A DNA stretch of 64,000 nucleotides from Bacillus mobilis (GTDB taxonomy: Bacteria; Bacillota; Bacilli; Bacillales; Bacillaceae_G), in the NCBI RefSeq assembly GCF_001884045.1, contig NZ_MACF01000130.1:1-64000 (forward strand), in the 5' to 3' direction. Positions 46,140 to 54,752 of this stretch are shown piece after piece. The notes under the pieces are model-generated. The model saw only the letters and a list, made by a program, of their open reading frames with translations. It had not been told where the DNA came from and did no database searches. Every line of letters starts with the position of its first letter. Position 1 is the first letter of the stretch. Position numbers and translations under genes: made by a program.

Positions 46140-46168
46140 ATTTTATAGCAATAATTTCCTAATGTCAA
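46140..46168 (-). promoter_or_regulatory. sigma-A promoter of metY-metA
   Basis: On the minus strand, TTGACA (46168-46163), a 17-base spacer and TAAAAT (46145-46140), about 20 bases before the riboswitch aptamer. Confidence 0.75.
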
Positions 46169-46441
46169 TCAGTTTTTCTGAATGTTCTAAATTAACTACA
46201 AAGGATTTGACATACATAACAAAAGAAATATATTCCATATCCCTTTGAAAAAGACCTTTTAAAACCCACGATTACTATATAGAATTAAGTAAGTAGTTTA
46301 ACTGTATACATTTCAAATTCTCACGAGACCCCAATATATTGAATAAGCCAACCTCTCAAAAAGATACTATACATATTCATTTCATTTCGCAGGAGCATAT
46401 TTAATCCTTTCGACATTACAACTTACATAACGGAGGTAAAC
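46169..46441. other. spacer between metY leader and ClC channel gene
   Basis: AT-rich, no ORF. TTGACA at 46207-46212 followed by TATATT could be a distal plus-strand promoter for the ClC gene, but it is more than 200 bases upstream. Nothing else is evident. Confidence 0.35.
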
Positions 46442-47674
46442 ATGACAAACACAAAAGACATGCACTATATACTCGTCCTATACGGCATTCTTTTAGGCTC
46501 TATAGTAGGAGCAACAGTCTGGCTATTTTTAGTTACAATAAATATCGGCATTCACTTTATTTGGGGATACTTGCCTACTATTTTCTCTTCTCCCCCGTAT
46601 TACACTATTTGTGTAACAACTGTCGGTGGTATTCTCGTCGGTTTAACTCAAAAATACTTCGGCACATATCCACGTCTTATGCCGGAAGTAATGGGTGAAT
46701 ATAAAAAAACAGGTAGAATTGAATATCGTTTCGTACATAAAGCTACTTTAACTGCGATTATCGTTTTAATATTTGGAGCTAGCTTAGGTCCCGAAGCAGC
46801 ACTTGTTGGCATTATCGGTGGACTTTGTACATGGATAGGAGATCGCTTTACATTCGCCTTAAAAGGAATGAATGAACTAACAGAGGTTGGAATTGGTGCT
46901 ACTTTAAGTGTAATTTTTAACGCGCCATTATTCGGTTATTTAGCTCCAAATGAAAATGAGGGTGAGCAAATTAACGAATTTTCTAAAGGAAAAAAAGCAA
47001 TTGTATATTTAGCTACCACTTTCGCTGGTTTTTCCGTTTATTTATTACTTAGTAAATTCGATAATCGTGGATCCTTTATCGTTGATTTTGGAGAAGGTTC
47101 CCTTTCTCTTAATGAATGGATTGCCTTTCTACCACTTGCTAGTATTGGTGCTATAGTTGGCTTCTTTTATTTCAAATTAGAATTCACATTAGAGAAATTA
47201 ATCCATCCCTTAAAAGAATATAAACTATCACTTGGAATTATCGGTGGTATTTTATTAGGAATTACAGGAACTTTTCTCCCTTACACGTTATTCTCAGGAG
47301 AACATCAATTAAAAGATTTAGTCGTTGAATGGAGCCATTTATCCTTCTGGGTACTACTTCTTTCAGGGGTTTTAAAATTATGTATTACTGCCGTTTGTTT
47401 GAATACAGGTTGGCGCGGTGGACACATTTTCCCAATTATATTTGCTGGATCTAGTATCGGATATGCTATAGCGTCCATTATCCCTATAGATCCAATTGCT
47501 TCGGTAGCCATCGTCACAACAGCAATTTCAAGCTATGCATTAAGAAAACCAATTGCTATAACATTACTATTACTCATGTTTTTCCCGCTCAATTTACTAC
47601 TACCGATGCTTGGAGCAGCAGCGATTGGTAATGCATTTCCACTTCCTAAAAACAACGAAGCTACAAGCGAATAA
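46442..47674 (+). CDS. ClC-family chloride channel/transporter
   Basis: 410-residue polytopic protein with about ten to twelve helices. Selectivity-filter segments resemble the ClC fold: 'ASLGPEAALVG' (helix N-terminus), 'GWRGGHIFPI' (GGxFxP-like). Family members exchange or conduct Cl-, F- or similar anions. There are no C-terminal CBS domains. GGAGGT lies seven bases before the ATG. Single gene; the exact ion is not predictable. Confidence 0.85.
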   Translation: MTNTKDMHYILVLYGILLGSIVGATVWLFLVTINIGIHFIWGYLPTIFSSPPYYTICVTTVGGILVGLTQKYFGTYPRLMPEVMGEYKKTGRIEYRFVHKATLTAIIVLIFGASLGPEAALVGIIGGLCTWIGDRFTFALKGMNELTEVGIGATLSVIFNAPLFGYLAPNENEGEQINEFSKGKKAIVYLATTFAGFSVYLLLSKFDNRGSFIVDFGEGSLSLNEWIAFLPLASIGAIVGFFYFKLEFTLEKLIHPLKEYKLSLGIIGGILLGITGTFLPYTLFSGEHQLKDLVVEWSHLSFWVLLLSGVLKLCITAVCLNTGWRGGHIFPIIFAGSSIGYAIASIIPIDPIASVAIVTTAISSYALRKPIAITLLLLMFFPLNLLLPMLGAAAIGNAFPLPKNNEATSE

Positions 47675-47714
47675 AAGTAGGCAGTAGGGACAAAAGTTCC
47701 ACTGCCTATTTTTA
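47675..47714. terminator. terminator between ClC and yjjG-like genes
   Basis: Stem TAGGCAGT / ACTGCCTA with A- and T-rich flanks between convergent genes. Confidence 0.78.
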
Positions 47715-48410
47715 TTACACACGTTGCTTCAATAGTGTGTATAACTCTTCAAAATTTTGCACTTCATATGTTGGCACAACCTCGCTATGATTTGATTTCT
47801 TTTCTCGATTAAACCAACAAGTATCAATTCCCGCTGCATATCCGCCTTTAATATCAGCACTTAACGAATCCCCAATAATAAGCCCCTTTTCTGGAGCAAA
47901 ATTAGGAATTCGTTCAAAAACATAATCAAAATACTCTTTCATCGGTTTTTGGAATCCTGTATCCTCAGAAACAAAAATATCTTGAAACAAGGCATGTAAT
48001 CCTGCATTACGTAAACGTTTATCTTGCGTCTGAGAAATACCGTTCGTCACAATATATAAATCGTACTCACTTTGAATTTGACTTATGAATTCAAATGCGC
48101 CTTGCATGAGCTGATTTCCTTCTTCTAAGTAGCTACGATAATTATTTTCGAATAATATCCCATCTACCTCTTCCCCATATTCTTTCAACAAAATCGAAAA
48201 TCGTGTATTTAAGACTTCATCACGATTTATTTCCCCTTCTTCAAAAGCCTCCCAAAGGCGTTTATTAATTTTTTTATACTGCGCTTCAACCTCTCTAGTT
48301 AGATTAATCCCTCTCTCTTCAAACAGCATACGTAACGCCACTTTCTCCGCCTTTTGAAAATCTAACAATGTATCATCTACATCGAATAACAATGTTTTAT
48401 ATTTTTTCAT
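47715..48410 (-). CDS. YjjG-family noncanonical pyrimidine nucleotidase
   Basis: 231-residue HAD-superfamily 5'-nucleotidase. Motif I 'LLFDVDDTLLDF', motif II 'VTNGISQTQ', motif III Lys in 'FQKPMKEYF' and motif IV 'IIGDSLSADIKGG'. YjjG enzymes remove noncanonical pyrimidine nucleotides such as 5-halo-dUMP and protect DNA. The ATG at 48410 is preferred over a GTG two codons earlier. Confidence 0.88.
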   Translation of the reverse strand: MKKYKTLLFDVDDTLLDFQKAEKVALRMLFEERGINLTREVEAQYKKINKRLWEAFEEGEINRDEVLNTRFSILLKEYGEEVDGILFENNYRSYLEEGNQLMQGAFEFISQIQSEYDLYIVTNGISQTQDKRLRNAGLHALFQDIFVSEDTGFQKPMKEYFDYVFERIPNFAPEKGLIIGDSLSADIKGGYAAGIDTCWFNREKKSNHSEVVPTYEVQNFEELYTLLKQRV

Positions 48411-48516
48411 AAGCACTTCACACCCTCTTTTCTACAAAAATAAATTTACGTAAATCGTATCATTCCTTCTTGTAAACATAATAGGAGATATCTCATACTA
48501 AGCAGGAGGTGAAAAC

Positions 48517-49188
48517 ATGAAAGTTAGCAAAAATAGCGAAGAAATCTCTCATTACATGCAAACTTCCAACTTCCATACCCTTTTTTCTTTTAATGTCTTA
48601 CCATATGTTGAACTACACTCCTTTCAAAAGAAAGAAAGGATATGTAATGAAGGCGTTGATGTTCCTTATCTTTATTACTTAATTTCCGGGAAAGCAAAAA
48701 TATATATGAGTCACAAAAACGGGAGGGTCTCCTTAATTAACTTTATTCAAGAACCTTCGTTCATTGGGGAATTAGGGTTAATCGGCGTTGAATCCGTTAC
48801 GAAAACGGTGGAAGTGATTGAAGATTGTATGTGCTTGGCACTCCCTCTTAAAGATTGTCAGCATCTTTTATTGCAAGATCCTATCTTTCTACAGAAACTA
48901 TGTAAATTTATCGGCGAAAAAACAATTACCCGAACAGAAAGTTACGCCAAAAATAATAGTTATCCGTTCGAAAACCGGTTAGCGGCATTTATTCTATTAA
49001 CAGAACAAAATAACAGTTATACAGAGAAACATACCGAGGCTTCGGAATACTTAAATGTCAGCTATCGTCATCTTTTATATGTATTAAACCAGTTTTGCCA
49101 ACAAAATTACTTACAAAAGGACGGAAGAACCTATTACATACAAGATCGAATTCAATTAGAAACACTAGCTGATGAACTTAAAATATAA
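48517..49188 (+). CDS. Crp/Fnr-family regulator, YeiL-like
   Basis: 223 residues. N-terminal cyclic-nucleotide-binding-like domain (about 20-130, 'IGELGLIGVESVTKTVEVI'), dimerisation helix, and a C-terminal helix-turn-helix ('EYLNVSYRHLLYVLNQF'). It matches the YeiL type of Crp/Fnr regulators. A Cys pair (near residues 107 and 109) and others could sense redox, but no Fnr CxxC cluster is evident. AGGAGG precedes the ATG. Single gene; targets unknown. Confidence 0.85.
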   Translation: MKVSKNSEEISHYMQTSNFHTLFSFNVLPYVELHSFQKKERICNEGVDVPYLYYLISGKAKIYMSHKNGRVSLINFIQEPSFIGELGLIGVESVTKTVEVIEDCMCLALPLKDCQHLLLQDPIFLQKLCKFIGEKTITRTESYAKNNSYPFENRLAAFILLTEQNNSYTEKHTEASEYLNVSYRHLLYVLNQFCQQNYLQKDGRTYYIQDRIQLETLADELKI

Positions 49189-49228
49189 AAAAGCAGCATT
49201 AACGTTTATATGTTAATGCTGCTTTTTG
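49187..49228. terminator. terminator between yeiL-like and azoR
   Basis: Stem AAAAAGCAGCATTAAC / GTTAATGCTGCTTTTT. Confidence 0.9.
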
Positions 49229-49250
49229 CGAGTGACGATTCTATTTTCAA

Positions 49251-49877
49251 TTAAAATTTGCTTGCTACTTTAGCTGCTTCTTCAAGACCCGCTGTAATGA
49301 TTTCTTCTGCTTTATCTGGGAATTGATTATGTCCTTCAATAACTACTGTTTCCATGTTTGTTGCACCGAAGAAGCCCATCATACTTGCTACGTATTTAAC
49401 AGCCATTTCTACTTCTGCTGCTGGACCTTCAGAATATACACCACCGCGCGCGTTTAATAATGCAATCTTCTTATCTCCAATTAGACCAACTGGACCTTCT
49501 GGCGTATATTTAAACGTTTTTCCAGCTCGGTTTAAATAATCAATATATGTGTGCAATACTGCTGGGATTGTTAAGTTCCATAATGGGAAACCGAAAACGA
49601 CTTTATCAGCTTCTAAAAATTGATTTAAATACTTATCAGCAACTGCTACTGCTTTTGCTTCCTCTTCAGTTAAATCAAATCCTTTACCTACTTTGAATGT
49701 ACCGTTAATCATATCTACGCCTACATATGGTAATTCTTCTTTATATAAATCAAGTTCTACTACTGTATCATTTGGATGTGCTTCTTTATAGTTTGCTAGA
49801 AATGCCTCGTATAATTTCACACTAACTGCTTGTTCCGCTGGGCGGTTGTTTGCTTTTACAAATAAAACTGTTGCCAT
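49251..49877 (-). CDS. azoR: FMN-dependent NADH-azoreductase
   Basis: 208-residue flavodoxin-fold homodimeric quinone/azo reductase. FMN-binding 'VFGFPLWNLTIPAVLHTYIDYL' and 'LLNARGGVYSEG' loops are present. It reduces quinones and azo compounds by two-electron transfer and contributes to electrophile tolerance. GGAGG lies upstream of the ATG. It sits beside a two-component system with a Cys-rich GAF sensor on the same strand, though a probable terminator lies between them. Confidence 0.92.
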   Translation of the reverse strand: MATVLFVKANNRPAEQAVSVKLYEAFLANYKEAHPNDTVVELDLYKEELPYVGVDMINGTFKVGKGFDLTEEEAKAVAVADKYLNQFLEADKVVFGFPLWNLTIPAVLHTYIDYLNRAGKTFKYTPEGPVGLIGDKKIALLNARGGVYSEGPAAEVEMAVKYVASMMGFFGATNMETVVIEGHNQFPDKAEEIITAGLEEAAKVASKF

Positions 49878-50017
49878 TGTTTTTCCTCCTAGTACTCACT
49901 CTTCTGTTGTTATATGCTTTCAAAAAAGGTATCCCTTGTAATTGTTGTTTTGTTGCTTACAAACATATTTTATCTTTATATCAAGACAATTTCGTCCTCA
50001 CATAGACGTATTTTTCC

Positions 50018-50050
50018 ATAAAAAAAGTCCACCTTCTAAAGGCGAACTAG
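50018..50050 (-). terminator. imperfect terminator of the two-component operon
   Basis: In the minus direction AGTTCGCC-TTTAGAA-GGTGGACT pairs with wobble, followed by TTTTTTT. Confidence 0.6.
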
Positions 50051-50067
50051 GTCTTACGACTTTTGTC

Positions 50068-50715
50068 TTATACAATTCCGTTTTTCACTGCATACAATGC
50101 CGCTTGCGTGCGATCAGATAAATTCAACTTACTCAAAATACTACTTACATGAGCTTTTACCGTTTTTTCTGTAATAACTAAAACGGAGGCGATCTCTTTA
50201 TTACTCATCCCCTTCGCTAATAGCTGCAACACTTCATTTTCCCTCGCTGTTAACACATCCACTTGAATAGAAGGTTCTTCTTCTTTTTCTTCCATAGGTA
50301 ATGTTTGAGAGAGAAGAGCATTTGCTATATCCGGATGTAATTGAATATTACCTTTATATGCGCTTCGAATAGCTTCAACAAGCTGATCCGGCTCTACATC
50401 TTTTAAAATATAACCGCTTGCTCCCGCCCTTAACGCTGGTAAAACATGCGCCTGATCAGAGAAACTAGTTAATACAATTACTTTCACATTTGGATATTCT
50501 TTTTTGATGCACGCCGTCGCCTCGACACCATCCATTTCGGGCATATATAAATCCATTAGTACCACATCAGGATTTGTATCCCCTACTTTCACTAATGCTT
50601 CTTTCCCATTATTTGCTTCTCCAACTAACGCTAAATCTTCCTGTGTACTCAAGAAAAATGCTAACCCTTTTAAAACGACTGTATGATCATCAACTAACAA
50701 TACTTTTATTTTCAC
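50068..50715 (-). CDS. NarL/LuxR-type response regulator (YhcZ/AirR-like)
   Basis: 215 residues. Receiver domain with acidic pocket 'LVDDH' and phospho-acceptor Asp in 'VVLMDLYMPEMDG' (about 55), Lys in 'YILKDV', then a LuxR helix-turn-helix ('LTARENEVLQLLAKGMSNKEIA'). It lies 20 bases downstream of the GAF-sensor kinase and is its cognate partner. The pair resembles B. subtilis YhcYZ and S. aureus AirSR (YhcSR). Confidence 0.9.
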   Translation of the reverse strand: MKIKVLLVDDHTVVLKGLAFFLSTQEDLALVGEANNGKEALVKVGDTNPDVVLMDLYMPEMDGVEATACIKKEYPNVKVIVLTSFSDQAHVLPALRAGASGYILKDVEPDQLVEAIRSAYKGNIQLHPDIANALLSQTLPMEEKEEEPSIQVDVLTARENEVLQLLAKGMSNKEIASVLVITEKTVKAHVSSILSKLNLSDRTQAALYAVKNGIV

Positions 50716-50735
50716 AAACTTCCCTCATTTTCACA

Positions 50736-52307
50736 TCATAATGGTACGTTTACTTTTACACTTGTTCTTTTCTTATCACTTACGATTTTAATTGTTCCAC
50801 CAACTAATTCTACTCTTTCACGCATCGTAGTCATACCGAGTGATTTCTTCTCTTTTATATTCTTTTCTACAAAGCCGTTCCCTTGATCGACTATTTCTAA
50901 TGATACATTCTTCTCCGTCACTTTGAAATAAATCGCAGCTTCTCTGACATTCGCATGTTTACTTACGTTATTTAAAGCTTCTTGTCCAATTCGCCATAGC
51001 GCTTCCTCTACTACGCGCGGCAAATCACGAACACCTGTAACTTGTTCCCGAATTTTCAATCCCAAACTTTCGCCATATTGCTTTAAAGCTGGTAATAATC
51101 CTTTCTCTAATCCCGCTGGACGTAGCTGCCAAATTAACGTCCTCATTTCTTTTAAAGCTCCTTGCGATAACTCACGTATCTCATGCAAAGATTGATCTAC
51201 CTTTTCATTTCTCCCCTTTAAGACAGCTTCGGCACCTTTCGTCATAAAAGTTAATGAAAACAACTTTTGGGAAACAGAATCATGCAAATCTCTTGCTAAA
51301 CGATTACGTTCTTCCATTCGTACAAGTTCTCGGCGCTTTTCGTTTAACCTTAAGTTCTCTATCATTAAAGATATATGGTTTGCTAACGCCTGTACTACAT
51401 CTATCGTATTTATATCAAATTCTCCATTATTCGAACTTACACTTAATACGCCAAATATATGATCTTGAATGTGTATGGGAATGGCAATAACTGCACGATT
51501 AGGATGTACGATATTCCCAACCTGACTCTTTAACAAAACAGGTTCTTCTTTTTTCAGCGCTTCCTGTGCCGCTGAATTCAAATCCTCTTGCAACTCATCT
51601 ATCTTATACGAAGCTCTTACAGCAAGTTCATTTTCTTCTCTAATAAAGAATACAACTTGCTCCCATAGAAATAACTTCCCTATTTGTTTTACAATCTCCT
51701 CAGGCAATGCATTAAATTTATGAATCGTCCTTAAAGCTTGAATAAAACGTTCTAACTTTACATAATAATGAGCCCTTCTCTTTTCATTCTCATACAATTT
51801 TGTACGTTTTAACGCTGTTCCAATTTGGAAAGCAACTGATTGTAATAACACTAATTCTTCTTCAGAAAAATGTGTTTTACCCGGGCTAGCGACATTTAAT
51901 ACGCCAAATTCATCTTCTCCCGCTTTTAGCGGCACTGTCGCATGATGCACGATTCCTTCTGTATCTCCCCAGTTATATTCAATCGCATTATTAATCCTCT
52001 TACATTCAATAATATTAACGGCTCTCTCTAGTTTCCCTTCCACAAATCGGTGTAAACACCAGCAATTCCCCTCACACATCGGTCGTTTATTTTCAAATCT
52101 CAATCCCTCTGGCAATTGATAATCGATTAATTTTGTATATCTACCATTTTCATCCGCAAGAAATATCCATCCTGTCGTTAAACCCGTTACATGCAATAGT
52201 TTTTCCAATACAGCTTGCATCACATGATATGTATCATTTGAAGTGTTCAACGTCTCTGCAATCTCTTTTAATATAACTAATTCATTTGTACGATTTTCTT
52301 GAAACAT
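50736..52307 (-). CDS. GAF-domain sensor histidine kinase (YhcY/AirS-like)
   Basis: 523-residue cytoplasmic kinase with no transmembrane segment. Two GAF domains (about 15-165 and 190-325), HisKA_3 dimerisation domain with phospho-acceptor His 342 ('RLARDLHDSVSQKLF') and a C-terminal HATPase domain ('GQEALNNVSKHANVREA', 'DQGNGF'). The first GAF has four Cys at 78, 82, 84 and 102, the kind of set that binds a redox-sensitive [2Fe-2S] cluster in S. aureus AirS. A cytoplasmic oxygen/redox sensor is the likely role. Confidence 0.88.
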   Translation of the reverse strand: MFQENRTNELVILKEIAETLNTSNDTYHVMQAVLEKLLHVTGLTTGWIFLADENGRYTKLIDYQLPEGLRFENKRPMCEGNCWCLHRFVEGKLERAVNIIECKRINNAIEYNWGDTEGIVHHATVPLKAGEDEFGVLNVASPGKTHFSEEELVLLQSVAFQIGTALKRTKLYENEKRRAHYYVKLERFIQALRTIHKFNALPEEIVKQIGKLFLWEQVVFFIREENELAVRASYKIDELQEDLNSAAQEALKKEEPVLLKSQVGNIVHPNRAVIAIPIHIQDHIFGVLSVSSNNGEFDINTIDVVQALANHISLMIENLRLNEKRRELVRMEERNRLARDLHDSVSQKLFSLTFMTKGAEAVLKGRNEKVDQSLHEIRELSQGALKEMRTLIWQLRPAGLEKGLLPALKQYGESLGLKIREQVTGVRDLPRVVEEALWRIGQEALNNVSKHANVREAAIYFKVTEKNVSLEIVDQGNGFVEKNIKEKKSLGMTTMRERVELVGGTIKIVSDKKRTSVKVNVPL

Positions 52308-52441
52308 AACTCGTCTCCTACATACAAGATTTTCAATAGCTCCTAAAATAAATCATCTACTTTTCACTTTGTACTTATTCGTAACATTGATATAATGGTG
52401 AAAACATAGTTTTCATTATATCACTTGAGGGGGCTTTCATA

Positions 52442-53266
52442 ATGACATTAAATAAAGCACTTACTATCGCTGGTTCTGACACAAGTGGCGGTGCTGGTAT
52501 ACAAGCAGATTTAAAAACATTTCAAGAACTTGGTGTATACGGAATGACATCTCTTACGACAATCGTAACGATGGATCCACATAACGGTTGGGCACATAAC
52601 GTATTCCCAATCCCAGCTTCTACATTAAAACCACAATTAGAAACAACAATTGAAGGTGTTGGCGTAGATGCTCTAAAAACAGGTATGCTTGGATCAGTAG
52701 AAATTATTGAAATGGTTGCAGAAACAATCGAAAAACATAATTTCAAAAATGTAGTAGTTGATCCTGTTATGGTATGTAAGGGCGCTGATGAAGCATTACA
52801 TCCTGAAACGAATGATTGCTTACGTGACGTTCTTGTTCCAAAAGCATTAGTTGTAACACCAAACTTATTTGAAGCTTACCAATTAAGTGGTGTAAAGATC
52901 AATTCTCTTGAAGACATGAAAGAAGCAGCGAAAAAAATCCACGCTTTAGGTGCGAAATACGTCCTAATTAAAGGCGGTAGCAAGCTTGGTACAGAAACTG
53001 CAATCGACGTCCTATATGACGGAGAAACATTCGATCTTTTAGAATCAGAAAAAATCGATACAACAAATACACACGGCGCAGGTTGTACATATTCTGCTGC
53101 AATTACAGCAGAACTTGCAAAAGGAAAGCCTGTGAAAGAAGCAGTAAAGACTGCTAAAGAATTTATCACAGCTGCTATCCGTTATTCGTTCAAGATTAAC
53201 GAATACGTAGGCCCAACACATCACGGTGCATATCGTAAATTCGTTGTATCAAAAGAACTTGTCTAA
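52442..53266 (+). CDS. pdxK: pyridoxine/pyridoxal kinase (PdxK, ThiD-like)
   Basis: 274-residue ribokinase-fold enzyme that phosphorylates vitamin B6 vitamers (with possible HMP kinase activity). 'IAGSDTSGGAGIQADLKTF' binds substrate, and 'THGAGCTYSAAITAELAKG' holds the anion hole and catalytic Cys typical of the ThiD-like PdxK of Gram-positives. B. subtilis PdxK (YwdB) maps in this neighbourhood. GAGGGGG lies upstream of the ATG. Confidence 0.92.
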   Translation: MTLNKALTIAGSDTSGGAGIQADLKTFQELGVYGMTSLTTIVTMDPHNGWAHNVFPIPASTLKPQLETTIEGVGVDALKTGMLGSVEIIEMVAETIEKHNFKNVVVDPVMVCKGADEALHPETNDCLRDVLVPKALVVTPNLFEAYQLSGVKINSLEDMKEAAKKIHALGAKYVLIKGGSKLGTETAIDVLYDGETFDLLESEKIDTTNTHGAGCTYSAAITAELAKGKPVKEAVKTAKEFITAAIRYSFKINEYVGPTHHGAYRKFVVSKELV

Positions 53267-53275
53267 CCTGTAAAT

Positions 53276-53321
53276 GAAAACACCCACAGAGTTTATATAT
53301 TCTCTCTGTGGGTGTTTTTTA
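53276..53321. terminator. terminator of pdxK
   Basis: Stem AAAACACCCACAGAG / CTCTGTGGGTGTTTT, followed by a T-run. Confidence 0.9.
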
Positions 53322-53345
53322 TAAGCTCTTCTGGTCATCGTATCT

Positions 53346-54404
53346 TTAAGATGCAGAACTAACTTGATTTCTGCCATTTCTTTTGGAGTAGTATAATGCA
53401 TCATCAGCAGCTTGAATAAATTGCTCTGGTGATTCTTCATACACTGAAATGCCTACTGAAACTGTAATTTTTATTTTTGTTCCATTTAATAATTGGAATG
53501 GATGGTTTTCAACAGCTGTGCGAACTTGTTCCCCTGTACGTATTCCATAAGCTAATCCCTTCTTCGGTATCAAAAGTGCAAACTCCTCTCCACCCTTTCG
53601 AAAGGCCAAATCTGGAAATGGTGAAATTTCTCTTAAAATACATCCAATTTGTTTTAACACTTCGTCTCCTGCAGGATGTCCATACGTATCATTTACACAC
53701 TTAAAATGATCAATATCTATAAGTAGTAAACAAAGTGAATCATTTTTCATACGCTTACTCCCAATATGACGATTCATTTCTAAATCGAACTGTCTTACGT
53801 TTCCTAAACCTGTCAGCGCATCTATCGTTGCATATTGCTTCATCGTTTGAAATAGCTCATTGGATTGTAAAACGTAATTTGCACTTATGAACGTTATGTA
53901 GCCTGTAATCATACTAGAAATCAAATATAATCCTACTATGTTAATATCTTTAATTAACCATATATATAGTGAGGGAATTAGAATAGATAAAATATAAGTA
54001 TGTAACCATGCCCACTTTTCTCCTAGAGAAAGGTTTAGACGCGAAATAAAGATACTACCTACTCCTATCGCAATAATTGTATAAAAAGCTACTTGAGAAG
54101 CTAATGAATAATCCATAAATACTAACCTAGTTACTAAAATCATACTAACAGCTATAGTACTCGCTATTGGGCCTCCAATTATAACGGCTAGAATAACCGC
54201 TAAGTAGCGTAAATCCAATAGGATAGTACCAACATGAACACCGAAATACATTAGTAATATACCTAATATCCCAGTAAGAATACCTACTACACATTTCTGC
54301 CAAAGAGAAAACTCTTCTTTTAACGGCCTATCTCTTAAAATCTGACCTCCAACAAAAATAAAGGAAAGAATAATTGTTGTGTTTACAAATAAGTCCCTTA
54401 ACAT
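53346..54404 (-). CDS. diguanylate cyclase with LytS-type membrane sensor
   Basis: 352 residues. Residues 1-180 form a 5TM-5TMR_LYT-like membrane sensor ('GTILLDLRYLAVILAVIIGGP'), otherwise typical of LytS/BtsS histidine kinases. Residues 190-350 form a GGDEF domain with active-site GGEEF (271-275), so c-di-GMP synthesis from GTP is expected. The inhibitory I-site RxxD is absent (Pro 262 where Arg is expected), so product feedback is unlikely. It lies near cstA, a pyruvate/peptide transporter, suggesting the sensor could detect the same metabolite. Confidence 0.88.
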   Translation of the reverse strand: MLRDLFVNTTIILSFIFVGGQILRDRPLKEEFSLWQKCVVGILTGILGILLMYFGVHVGTILLDLRYLAVILAVIIGGPIASTIAVSMILVTRLVFMDYSLASQVAFYTIIAIGVGSIFISRLNLSLGEKWAWLHTYILSILIPSLYIWLIKDINIVGLYLISSMITGYITFISANYVLQSNELFQTMKQYATIDALTGLGNVRQFDLEMNRHIGSKRMKNDSLCLLLIDIDHFKCVNDTYGHPAGDEVLKQIGCILREISPFPDLAFRKGGEEFALLIPKKGLAYGIRTGEQVRTAVENHPFQLLNGTKIKITVSVGISVYEESPEQFIQAADDALYYSKRNGRNQVSSAS

Positions 54405-54497
54405 AAAATAATCTCCCTACTTTTCTATCTATCCCTTTCCTTATTTTATTGTATACGAGATACCTATAATTCCCAAAGCTTTTTATTTATTTTTTGC

Positions 54498-54513
54498 TGT
54501 TCCACGTGAAACA
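54498..54513. promoter_or_regulatory. parS site (ParB/Spo0J binding)
   Basis: TGTTCCACGTGAAACA matches the bacterial parS consensus TGTT-N-CACGTGAAACA at every position. It is intergenic between the GGDEF and ybdD genes and is extended by flanking TTTTTGC / GCAAAAA to a longer inverted repeat. Spo0J/ParB should nucleate here for chromosome segregation and SMC loading; origin-proximal location is implied. Confidence 0.93.
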
Positions 54514-54520
54514 GCAAAAA

Positions 54521-54547
54521 TAAAAAGGGCGAAAATTCGCCCTTTTC
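54521..54547 (-). terminator. terminator of cstA-ybdD
   Basis: Stem AAAAGGGCGAA / TTCGCCCTTTT directly after the ybdD stop codon, with T-rich sequence in the minus direction. It abuts parS. Confidence 0.85.
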
Positions 54548-54548
54548 A

Positions 54549-54752
54549 CTAACAACATCGTGATATCTTTCCGCCCTTTGCATTAAACCTAGCTTCTTGC
54601 GCTTCTGCAAAAAACTGTTTTTGACATACCACTTCTTCTTCTGGATGATGCTTTTTCATATGCTCTACATATGTTTCATAGCTTGGTACCCCAACGAGTA
54701 AACTAATAAAGTGTTTCCTTTTCCCCCATACTTTCCTTAGTTGTTTAAGCAT
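54549..54752 (-). CDS. YbdD/YjiX-family small protein
   Basis: 67-residue soluble protein: 'VGVPSYETYVEHMKKHHPEEE' and a C-terminal Cys-Cys are typical of YbdD/YjiX, the small protein always encoded next to CstA/BtsT transporters. Its role is unknown, perhaps modulation of the transporter. The ATG at 54752 overlaps the end of cstA by eight bases; an upstream in-frame ATG exists but lies deeper in cstA. Confidence 0.88.
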   Translation of the reverse strand: MLKQLRKVWGKRKHFISLLVGVPSYETYVEHMKKHHPEEEVVCQKQFFAEAQEARFNAKGGKISRCC

